From: an uncultured Lachnospiraceae bacterium
GTDB taxonomy: Bacteria > Bacillota > Clostridia > Lachnospirales > Lachnospiraceae
Assembly (NCBI GenBank): GCA_947626285.1
Contig: CANQRR010000032.1
Span: forward strand, 1-39,467
Direction of reading: 5' to 3'
Length of the DNA stretch: 39,467 bases
Position 1 is the stretch's first letter. Each line of letters opens with the position of its first letter. The position numbers and the translations under genes are program-made. Below the pieces are notes generated by a model. The model was not told the origin of the DNA. It did not search any database and was given only the letters and a program-made list of their open reading frames with translations. Shown in pieces: positions 13,680 to 20,911 of the stretch.

Positions 13680-14642
13680 TCATATTCCTCCTTGTCTTGC
13701 CCTTAAATCCTCTGCCAGTCGGCTCAATTTCCGCAGCCTGTGGTTCACGCCTGATTTCCCGATCGGCGGCACAAGCATCTCCCCCAGCTCCTTCAGCGAA
13801 GCATCCGGATGAGCCAATCGCAGCAACGCTATATCCGCAAGTCCCTCAGGCAATGTCCCGGCATCTCTGCCCGCCAGAAGATAACGGATATCTTCCATTT
13901 GCCTTACCGCCGCGCTTACCGTCTTGTTGATATTCGCGGCCTCACAGTTCACCTTGCGGTTCACCGTGTTTCTCATATCCCGGACGATCCGGATGTTCTC
14001 CAAATTCATCAGGGAAATGTGCGCTTCCATGATATTGAGCATATCAACGATCTGTGCTCCCTCTTTAATATACACAATATAGTATTTTTTACGCTGTACA
14101 TATTTGGCATCCGGGCCAAACGAATGGATCAGCGCGCCAAGCTGCCGCGCCCGCTCTTCGGACGTACATACGATCTCAAAATGATAAGACCGCTCCGGAT
14201 TGCTGATCGACCCGGAGGCCAGAAACGCGCCCCGGATGAAAGCTCTCCTGCAGCATGACTTTTGCACCAGAAGCTGGTTCGTCGGTGAGACCTGCTCTGC
14301 CACTTCTCCCTCCTCATCGAGAAGCTTCAGCGCCCGGAGAATGTGCATAACTCTCTCATGGTCCCTCACCAGCAATGTGTATATCTGGGTGCTGTTTCTA
14401 CCGCCTTTATGTAAATGCACGGAAACGTCACTACATATATTAAATGTTTTTTGCAATAATGTAAAGCATTTTCTTGCCACACTGATATTTTCTGTGTGAA
14501 ATTTGATGCTCCAGCGCCCGGCCGCGGAGATGCAGACCGAACCGCACATGCCCGTGATCGCCGCTAATTCCGCAAGTCTGCAGTGCCTTGCCTCCGGAAT
14601 CTGGCGCGACAATTCTTCCTTGACTTCCCCTGAAAATGACAT
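13680..14642 (-). CDS. whiA: WhiA family DNA-binding protein
   Basis: Homologue of sporulation/cell-division regulator WhiA (YvcL), which joins a LAGLIDADG-like N-terminal domain to a C-terminal helix-turn-helix. The start MSFSGEVKEELSRQ is the classical WhiA N-terminus. GGAGG lies five bases before this ATG, inside the longer TTG-initiated frame (14654), which rules that start out. Conserved blocks are CCRRAFIRGAFLASGSISNP and HFEIVC; the HTH part covers LPEGLADIALLRLAHPDASL and GEMLVPPIGKSGVNHRLRKL. The 320-residue length is normal. It sits 38 bp after rapZ and two bases before the HPr-like start, so the three are almost certainly one transcript. Confidence 0.96.
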   Translation of the reverse strand: MSFSGEVKEELSRQIPEARHCRLAELAAITGMCGSVCISAAGRWSIKFHTENISVARKCFTLLQKTFNICSDVSVHLHKGGRNSTQIYTLLVRDHERVMHILRALKLLDEEGEVAEQVSPTNQLLVQKSCCRRAFIRGAFLASGSISNPERSYHFEIVCTSEERARQLGALIHSFGPDAKYVQRKKYYIVYIKEGAQIVDMLNIMEAHISLMNLENIRIVRDMRNTVNRKVNCEAANINKTVSAAVRQMEDIRYLLAGRDAGTLPEGLADIALLRLAHPDASLKELGEMLVPPIGKSGVNHRLRKLSRLAEDLRARQGGI

Positions 14643-14680
14643 TTTTGCCTCCAAATCACTGGCCGGTCTTCCTTCCGCGT

Positions 14681-15538
14681 CTAGTCCCGGATGTCCCGAT
14701 GCTCCAGCTTCACGCCATACTCCGTATGTTCGCTAAGCCTCCGGTACAGCTGTTCCGCGATCGTCACGGAGCGGTGCCTGCCGCCCGTACAGCCGATGCT
14801 GATCACCAGCTGGTTCTTCCCCTCCTCCACATAATAAGGAAGGGAGAACTCGATCAGATCCGTGAGCTTATCCAGAAACTGCCCCGCCGTCTCCGTCTGC
14901 ATCACGTAGGCCTGCACATCCGGATCCTTCCCGGTCTTTGGCCGCAGTTCCTCCACATAATACGGGTTCGGCAGGAAACGCACGTCGAACACCAGATCCG
15001 AATCCGCCGGGATCCCGTATTTGAACCCAAAAGAAAGGATTGTCACGTAAATGTTGCGGTAATCCTCGCTGTCCACAAAGATCTTTTCGAGTTCGCCCCG
15101 CAGCTCTCTGGTTAGCAGCGTGGACGTGTCGATGATGTAGTTCGCCCTGCGTTTCAGGAAGGCAAGCGCTTCGCGCTCCTGCGCGATGCCCTCCGCGATC
15201 CGCGCATCCCGCGCCATCGGATGGCTGCGTCTGGTCTCCTTGTAGCGCCGCAGCAGCACCGCGTCGCCTGCGTCGAGGAACAGGATCTCCCCGGAGATTC
15301 CCTGCCCCGTCAGCCGCTCCAGCATCGTCTGCACCGCCTCCGGTTCAAGCCCCGTGCGGCTGTCGATCCCGAGCGCCACCCGCTCGTGTCCGCCCTCCTG
15401 CATCACGGAGAGCTCCGCGAATTTCTCCACAAGCGGAAGCGGAATATTGTCCGCGCAGAAATATCCCTTGTCCTCCAGCACCTTCAGCGCAGTTCTCTTG
15501 CCGGCTCCTGACATCCCGGTCACGATCACAAATCTCAT
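14681..15538 (-). CDS. rapZ: RapZ (YvcJ) RNase adapter / nucleotide-binding protein
   Basis: P-loop nucleotide-binding protein of the RapZ/YvcJ family. In E. coli RapZ guides RNase E to GlmZ RNA, while in Firmicutes YvcJ affects competence and cell-wall metabolism. Walker A is GMSGAGKRTAL (residues 8-18). The C-terminal domain carries the diagnostic SIGCTGGRHRSVTIAEQL motif, and the middle holds FLDAGDAVLLRRYKETRRSHP. Length 285 is standard. AGGAGAGACGA precedes the ATG. It lies between murB (54 bp) and whiA (38 bp). The usual partner yvcK/gnmA is missing from between rapZ and whiA. Confidence 0.96.
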   Translation of the reverse strand: MRFVIVTGMSGAGKRTALKVLEDKGYFCADNIPLPLVEKFAELSVMQEGGHERVALGIDSRTGLEPEAVQTMLERLTGQGISGEILFLDAGDAVLLRRYKETRRSHPMARDARIAEGIAQEREALAFLKRRANYIIDTSTLLTRELRGELEKIFVDSEDYRNIYVTILSFGFKYGIPADSDLVFDVRFLPNPYYVEELRPKTGKDPDVQAYVMQTETAGQFLDKLTDLIEFSLPYYVEEGKNQLVISIGCTGGRHRSVTIAEQLYRRLSEHTEYGVKLEHRDIRD

Positions 15539-15592
15539 TCGTCTCTCCTGTTTCTTCTCCGATGGTTCAATGCCACATATGCAGAATCTTTC

Positions 15593-16546
15593 TCATTTGA
15601 TGTCTGAGCCCCGGTAAGCGCCGTCCGGACCCTGCTCAGGAAAACTTCCGAGCAGCTTCACCTCCGGCTCCAGCGTGACGCCGGAGTGCTCTTTCACGCG
15701 GTCGGTCACCGCCCGGATCAGCCCGTACACATCCGCGGCGGTCGCCGCGCCTTTGTTGACGACAAAACCGCAGTGCTTTTCAGACACCTGCGCGTCTCCG
15801 ACCGCAAATCCACGCAGCCCCGCATCCATGATCAGCTTTCCGGCGAAATGTCCCGCCGGGCGTTTGAACGTGCTGCCCGCGCTCGGCAGGTCCAGCGGCT
15901 GCTTCGACACGCGCTGCTGTCTCAGTTCCTCCATGCGCGCACTGATCTGCTGCGGATCGCCCTTGCGGAAGCGCAGCCTTGCCCCGAGGACGATCCAGCC
16001 ATTCCCCGGTATCGCGCTGTGCCGATATCCCAGATCCAGCTCCTGCGCTGGGACGGTCCGCAGCTCTCCCTCAGGCGTCAGCACCGTGACCTCCTCAAGC
16101 ACATCCTTCATCTCGCCGCCGTACGCGCCCGCGTTCATCACCACGGCGCCTCCAATCGTGCCCGGAATCCCGGACGCAAACTCAAATCCGGCCAGCGAAC
16201 AGGCGAGCGCCCTTTTCGCGATCACGGAGAGCATCGCCCCAGCCTGGACCGTCATAGTATCTCCATCCACGGAAATTTCACTCAGATTTTTATAGATCTG
16301 CACGATCACCCCGCGGTATCCGTCGTCGGAGACCAACAGGTTGCTCCCGTTGCCGATCACGTAAAACGGCGCGCCCTCTTCCCGGCAGATCTTCACGATC
16401 TCCGCCGCTTCCTCTGGCGTCCGCGGCACCGCGAAGACGTCCGCCGGGCCCCCGATCCGGAAGGTCGTGTGCCTGCTCATGTCCTCGTTCGTCAGAATCC
16501 GGTCTTCGCCTATCTTCTGCATCAGCAATTCCGCTATATTCCGCAT
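15593..16546 (-). CDS. murB: UDP-N-acetylenolpyruvoylglucosamine reductase MurB (type II)
   Basis: FAD flavoprotein that reduces UDP-GlcNAc-enolpyruvate to UDP-MurNAc with NADPH, in the second step of peptidoglycan precursor synthesis, in the cytoplasm. Visible features: THTTFRIGGPADVF-type start (HTTFRIGGPAD), the FAD-binding FYVIGNGSNLLVSD, FASGIPGTIGGAVVMNAGAY, the catalytic serine in LPSAGSTFKRP and the C-terminal acid in TLEPEVKLLG. The 317 residues and the absence of the type I loop indicate a type II MurB as usual in Firmicutes. GGGAGG precedes the ATG. First gene of the murB-rapZ-whiA-HPr cluster, preceded by a palindromic repeat element. Confidence 0.97.
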   Translation of the reverse strand: MRNIAELLMQKIGEDRILTNEDMSRHTTFRIGGPADVFAVPRTPEEAAEIVKICREEGAPFYVIGNGSNLLVSDDGYRGVIVQIYKNLSEISVDGDTMTVQAGAMLSVIAKRALACSLAGFEFASGIPGTIGGAVVMNAGAYGGEMKDVLEEVTVLTPEGELRTVPAQELDLGYRHSAIPGNGWIVLGARLRFRKGDPQQISARMEELRQQRVSKQPLDLPSAGSTFKRPAGHFAGKLIMDAGLRGFAVGDAQVSEKHCGFVVNKGAATAADVYGLIRAVTDRVKEHSGVTLEPEVKLLGSFPEQGPDGAYRGSDIK

Positions 16547-16588
16547 CTATTCCCTCCCATCACAGACATTATATCCTTTCGTTTTTAA

Positions 16589-16721
16589 ACAGACAGGAAC
16601 CGCAGGGATTTCCGGGGCTTTTCCGGCACAAACTGAAAAAAGAAAGTTTTTCGATTCCCAACATGTATCTACAGTTTTGCCGGGAAAGTTCCAAGGAAGG
16701 GTACCGTGCGGTTCCATCCGG
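16589..16721. repeat. Palindromic dispersed element, copy 1
   Basis: 133 bp matching the reverse complement of 28242-28374 with five mismatches. The 120-bp core (16596-16715) begins GGAACCGCA and ends TGCGGTTCC, and inner segments CTTTTCCGGCACAAACTG and CAGTTTTGCCGGGAAAG are also complementary. A transcript could therefore fold into one long imperfect hairpin. It sits between the aminotransferase stop and the murB start. Short translated frames in it are not genes. Confidence 0.85.
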
Positions 16722-16727
16722 AAATTA

Positions 16728-17906
16728 CTAGACACGGTCTGCACGGATGATCCCACTCTCGCGGATGCTCTCCACCGCCTCTCTCAGCTTCTCCGGCGGC
16801 AGCACCAGCGCCAACCTTACGTAGCCCTCCCCGAGGCTGCCGAAGCTCGTGCCCGGCACGCAGATCACGCCGGACTTCTCCATCAGCTCCAGACAGAACT
16901 TTTCGGAATTCGTGTAGCCCTCCGGAAGCGGCGCCCACACAAACATTGTGCCCTCGCTGTCCGGCACGTTCCAGCCGATCTCACGCAGTCCCCCGCACAG
17001 CGCCTGGTTGCGCTCCTCGTACTTTGCGCACTGCTCGATCACGCAGTCGAACGGCCCGGTCAGCGCCGCGATCGCGCCGTACTGTACCGGCAGGAACGTC
17101 CCGTAGTCAAACTGCGTCCGCATCGCCTTGAACTTCCGGATGATCTCGGCGTTTCCAATCGCGAAGGACGCCCTGGCGCCGGTGTAATTGAACGTCTTGG
17201 AGAGGGAGTAGAACTCAATCCCCACATCCTTCGCGCCCTCATGGTTCAGGAACGATGCTCCCTTTCGCCCGCCGAACACCAGATCCGCGTATGCGTTGTC
17301 GTGCAGAAGAACAATGTCATATTTCTTCGCGAACGCGATGAGTTCATCGTAAAAGCTGTCCGGGGCGAGCTTGCACACGGGATTGCCCGGATAGCTGAAC
17401 ACCATCAGCTTCGCGTCGCGCGCAACGTCCTCCGGGATTGCTTCGAGATCCGGCAGGTAGCCGTTCTCCGCGAGCAGCGGGTACTCCCAGATCTCCGCGT
17501 CGCACAGCTGCGGACCGATGCTGAAAATCGGATAGCCCGGGTTCGGCACCAGCACCAGGTCTCCGGGGTTGCACAGCGCCCACGCGATGTGCGTCATGCC
17601 CTCCTGGGAGCCGTACAGCGCCATGATCTCATCCTGCGCGAGATCCAGATCAAATCTACGCTTAAAGAAGCCCTGCGCCGCCTCCAGAAGCTCCGGAAGC
17701 TCCACGAGCGCGTACTTGTAATTCTCCGGCTTCTGCGCCGCCTCGCTCACCGCGTCGATGATGTGCTGCGGAGGGCGGAAATCCGGCGTGCCCACGGAGA
17801 GATTGTAGATCTTCTTTCCCTGTTTCTCCAGCTCATTCTTCTTCGCGTTCAGCACCGCGAAGATTCCAGTTTCGATTTTCATCGCCTTATCTGAAAAGTG
17901 CCTCAT
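16728..17906 (-). CDS. PLP-dependent class I/II aminotransferase (internal start)
   Basis: A complete fold-type I aminotransferase of 392 residues beginning at MRHFSDKAMKIETG (ATG at 17906), preceded by GGAGAAGGAGAA. Features: NLSVGTPDFRPP, YALVELPELLEAA, GSQEGMTHIAWAL, PNPGYPIFS, FSYPGNPVCKLAP, the PLP-contacting LLHDNAYADLVF and the Schiff-base lysine in YSLSKTFNYTGAR. It resembles the LL-diaminopimelate/alanine aminotransferase-like group of Firmicutes; amino-acid specificity is not clear. In this sequence the frame is continuous with the upstream GtrA-YfhO gene, so it could be made as a fusion domain, independently, or both. The purine-rich stretch and the complete N-terminus favour independent translation. 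Confidence 0.85.
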   Translation of the reverse strand: MRHFSDKAMKIETGIFAVLNAKKNELEKQGKKIYNLSVGTPDFRPPQHIIDAVSEAAQKPENYKYALVELPELLEAAQGFFKRRFDLDLAQDEIMALYGSQEGMTHIAWALCNPGDLVLVPNPGYPIFSIGPQLCDAEIWEYPLLAENGYLPDLEAIPEDVARDAKLMVFSYPGNPVCKLAPDSFYDELIAFAKKYDIVLLHDNAYADLVFGGRKGASFLNHEGAKDVGIEFYSLSKTFNYTGARASFAIGNAEIIRKFKAMRTQFDYGTFLPVQYGAIAALTGPFDCVIEQCAKYEERNQALCGGLREIGWNVPDSEGTMFVWAPLPEGYTNSEKFCLELMEKSGVICVPGTSFGSLGEGYVRLALVLPPEKLREAVESIRESGIIRADRV

Positions 17907-20846
17907 ATCGTCCGATTCTCCTTCTCCTGATTTATTCGTAAGCCAACCCTTTCGTTTTTCCAATACGCCGGAAACCATGTAAAGCGCGGCGCACAGCAGC
18001 GTGAGGAACGTGCCCGGCCACAGTCCCCGCGGCGTGTATTTCATTCGGATCTCATGCGCCCCGGCCGAAAGGTGGATCCCCGTGAGCGCCTGTCCGACGG
18101 CGTAGGCTTCCGTCTCCTTACCGTCCGCCAGAATACTCCATCCACTGTCGTACGGAATCGTCAAGAGCAGCGTCCCCTCCTCCTTCGCGTCCACTTTTCC
18201 GCTGACGCGGTTGCCGTCCACGGCCACATCGGTCATCTGGCTCTCGGCAAGCTTATCGTGCACCTGCTCATAGACGTCGTTCGGGCAGGTGTAGACCTGC
18301 GCCTGCACCGTCGACTGCCCGTCCTTCAGCTGCACCGTGAAATCCGCCATATCGCTCTCGTCCGACGCGTTGATCACGTAGAGGTGGTCGGTGAAATCGT
18401 CGAACGACTTCGTGTACTCCGGCGTGTTGAGGTTGATGTTCGCCACGCGCGTGTCGATGCAGAGATAGACCTGCTTGTTCTCCGGGATCTTGATCCCGTA
18501 ATTCTGTCCGTCCTCCATGTCGATGTAGCGGTCCAGCACGAAGATCGGCTCAAGCCCGGTCGCGAGCTCCACGAAGCTGTTCTGTACCTGCAGCGGCTCT
18601 CCGGCCTCAATGTCCCACTCCCTGATGTCATCCCGCACCATGAAACCGAGGGAAAGCGCCCCGTCGTTTTTGTACAGCGCCAGCTCCCCGTCCTCCGCGA
18701 CGCGTTCAAACTGATACATTGTACGCGCGACCTTCGACGGAGATGCCAGATAACGGATGCCGAACACATCGTTCATAAGCTTCGTCACGCCGAGATAGCC
18801 GTTCTTGTTCGTGCGCGCCTCGATGCCGAGGCTGTCGCAGAAGTGAATGACCGACTGCTGCATCGTGGAGTTGAACATCACCATCGCGTTCCCGCCCGCG
18901 TACATCGTCACGTTGCGCATCCTCTGGCGGTCGACCTCGCTGCGGAAGAAATCGTCGTCATCCTGCTGCGCCATCATCGTCCGGTAGGATTTCTGGTCGT
19001 CGATGTAGATGCCCCTCGTCACGCCGTCGTTGCAGATGATGCCGTAGATCGCGTTCGCCGACGCCTCAGCCAACGCGACCGCCGACACGACCGCGCAGAT
19101 GACCTTGTACCGCACGCGCTTTGCCAGCCGCCCGAAGAGAAACAGGGCAAAATACAGCGTGAGCAATCCAAAAGAAAGATAGTATACATACTCTTTGATC
19201 TCTCCGCTTCGCTGCGTGTAATCTGCCGCCACAAACCCGGCCGTGGCCGCCCACGCGAAGAGCAGAGCCGGGACCGGCACGCTGCGGATATGCCCAAGCA
19301 CGTCGTACGCCATCCCGAGCAGCACCGCGATATACAGAAACGCAAAGCGGTTCGGCAGACCGTTCTGCACATGGAACCCGTGCCAGATGTAGTTCAGCAT
19401 ATTGAAGGAAAAACTCAGCAACAGCAGGGCGCACAGTCCGAAATGCGCGAGCCGTTCCCGCAGGCGCAGCTTTCCGTCAAACAGATACAGCACCGCGAGC
19501 AGCACGGCGGACATCCCGCAGTAGACGTTGAGCCCGACCTGTGAATTGGAGATGTTGATCGGCGTCATGAACGCCATGTGGTTCTCCAGCAGTCCCCAGA
19601 GGCTCTCATAGAACTTTACCAGCGTCGGGAACGTGTTGCTCTGCATGGATTCGGAGGAACTCAGGCCCATGTAAGCCGGGAGCAGCACGAGCGCCGCCAT
19701 GCCGCCCGCCAGCAGCGCGTACCAGCCGAAGGACAGACAGCTTCGAAACACCCTTTTCGCGGTGATCCTGCGGCTGCCGATCCAGCACACCAGAAAATAC
19801 AGGCAGGAGAAGACACAGAGCATGAAACCGATGTAGTAGTTGCACCACAGCCCGTAAAACAGGGACAGCCCGAAGAGTCTTCCGCTTCCGCCCTTCGTGA
19901 TCCGCTCGATCCCCAGCATGATCAGCGGCAGCATCGCGATGCTGTCAAGCCACATGAGATTGAAATAGTAGCCGATCATGAAATTGCTCAATGCAAACAT
20001 CACGCCGAACACGGCCGGCAGATAGTTCCGCTCCGGGTCGCGCTTGTGCAGGTACCAGGAAAAGCAGCCGCCGCACAGCCCGATCTTGAGCAGGATCGCC
20101 AGGTCCATGAAATCGCAGACATTCTCCCGCGGGATAAACGCCATCAGGAAGTTCAGCGGACTTGCCATATAGTATGCGTAGGTAGACCAGAAATTGTAGC
20201 CGAGCCCTCCCGAAAAAGAATACAGCAGCGACTGGCTGTTCTGCAGCTTTCCGTGCAGATCCGTATAAAACGGCAGATACTGGTGCAGGGAGTCGATGAT
20301 CAGCACCGTGTTGTCCCCGAACGGCCACACGCGCAGCACGGCAAAGCCGATCGCCGTCACGAGCGCGGAGAGGAAAAATCCCGCGAAGAAAAACTTCTTC
20401 GCGCGCCGTTTCTTCGCCTTCTCCGCCTCCGACGAAGCGCCCTCCTCCGTCTCGTCCTTAAATACGACAAAGCGGCTGATCAGATAGTTCAGCACCATGA
20501 TCACGACCTGGATCACCAGCTTCGCGATCATATCGTTCAGTCCCCAGACACTGTTGAGCAGGACGACGCCGAACACCTCCACGACCATCGTGCCCAGCCG
20601 CATCCCGATGAAACTGCCGGCTTCCTTCAGAAGCGCTCCGAAAGAACCGGTCCGGTGCTCAAACACAAAGAGCTTGTTTACCACATAGGCAAACAGGATC
20701 GCCAGCAGAACCGCCGCCGTATTCGCCACTGTGACGTTCAGACCCGCTACATTTCTCAGAAGCCAGGTGCAGACCAGATTGAACCCGGTCGTGCAGAAAC
20801 CGAAAAATATGTAGCGAACGCCCCGATTATGTATCAATTTCTTCAT
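16728..20846 (-). CDS. Continuous frame: GtrA - YfhO membrane protein - aminotransferase
   Basis: One uninterrupted 1372-codon frame. Residues 1-135 are a GtrA-like four-helix domain (RYIFFGFCTTGFNLVCTWLL, YVVNKLFVFEHR), family members of which move or hold lipid-linked sugars. About 150-970 is a YfhO-type multi-spanning membrane protein with GT-C-like topology (DSLHQYLPFYTDLHGKLQNS, FSGGLGYNFWSTYAYY) and a large extracellular C-terminal part ending YDSGWSILADGKE and a last helix. YfhO is linked to glycosylation of wall polymers in Firmicutes. From residue 981 a soluble aminotransferase follows. Membrane and cytosolic PLP enzymes have no evident reason to be joined. A single-base shift in AAAGGG near 17945 would end YfhO at a TAA 15 bp later, just before the aminotransferase RBS, so recent fusion or a sequence error is likely. 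The YfhO portion is 17907-20846. Confidence 0.8.
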   Translation of the reverse strand: MKKLIHNRGVRYIFFGFCTTGFNLVCTWLLRNVAGLNVTVANTAAVLLAILFAYVVNKLFVFEHRTGSFGALLKEAGSFIGMRLGTMVVEVFGVVLLNSVWGLNDMIAKLVIQVVIMVLNYLISRFVVFKDETEEGASSEAEKAKKRRAKKFFFAGFFLSALVTAIGFAVLRVWPFGDNTVLIIDSLHQYLPFYTDLHGKLQNSQSLLYSFSGGLGYNFWSTYAYYMASPLNFLMAFIPRENVCDFMDLAILLKIGLCGGCFSWYLHKRDPERNYLPAVFGVMFALSNFMIGYYFNLMWLDSIAMLPLIMLGIERITKGGSGRLFGLSLFYGLWCNYYIGFMLCVFSCLYFLVCWIGSRRITAKRVFRSCLSFGWYALLAGGMAALVLLPAYMGLSSSESMQSNTFPTLVKFYESLWGLLENHMAFMTPINISNSQVGLNVYCGMSAVLLAVLYLFDGKLRLRERLAHFGLCALLLLSFSFNMLNYIWHGFHVQNGLPNRFAFLYIAVLLGMAYDVLGHIRSVPVPALLFAWAATAGFVAADYTQRSGEIKEYVYYLSFGLLTLYFALFLFGRLAKRVRYKVICAVVSAVALAEASANAIYGIICNDGVTRGIYIDDQKSYRTMMAQQDDDDFFRSEVDRQRMRNVTMYAGGNAMVMFNSTMQQSVIHFCDSLGIEARTNKNGYLGVTKLMNDVFGIRYLASPSKVARTMYQFERVAEDGELALYKNDGALSLGFMVRDDIREWDIEAGEPLQVQNSFVELATGLEPIFVLDRYIDMEDGQNYGIKIPENKQVYLCIDTRVANINLNTPEYTKSFDDFTDHLYVINASDESDMADFTVQLKDGQSTVQAQVYTCPNDVYEQVHDKLAESQMTDVAVDGNRVSGKVDAKEEGTLLLTIPYDSGWSILADGKETEAYAVGQALTGIHLSAGAHEIRMKYTPRGLWPGTFLTLLCAALYMVSGVLEKRKGWLTNKSGEGESDDMRHFSDKAMKIETGIFAVLNAKKNELEKQGKKIYNLSVGTPDFRPPQHIIDAVSEAAQKPENYKYALVELPELLEAAQGFFKRRFDLDLAQDEIMALYGSQEGMTHIAWALCNPGDLVLVPNPGYPIFSIGPQLCDAEIWEYPLLAENGYLPDLEAIPEDVARDAKLMVFSYPGNPVCKLAPDSFYDELIAFAKKYDIVLLHDNAYADLVFGGRKGASFLNHEGAKDVGIEFYSLSKTFNYTGARASFAIGNAEIIRKFKAMRTQFDYGTFLPVQYGAIAALTGPFDCVIEQCAKYEERNQALCGGLREIGWNVPDSEGTMFVWAPLPEGYTNSEKFCLELMEKSGVICVPGTSFGSLGEGYVRLALVLPPEKLREAVESIRESGIIRADRV

Positions 20847-20911
20847 AATGAATCTACTCCTGTTACCAGACGCCCCTGCGCTTCCTCTCCGGGACGCCTC
20901 TTCGTTTTATT

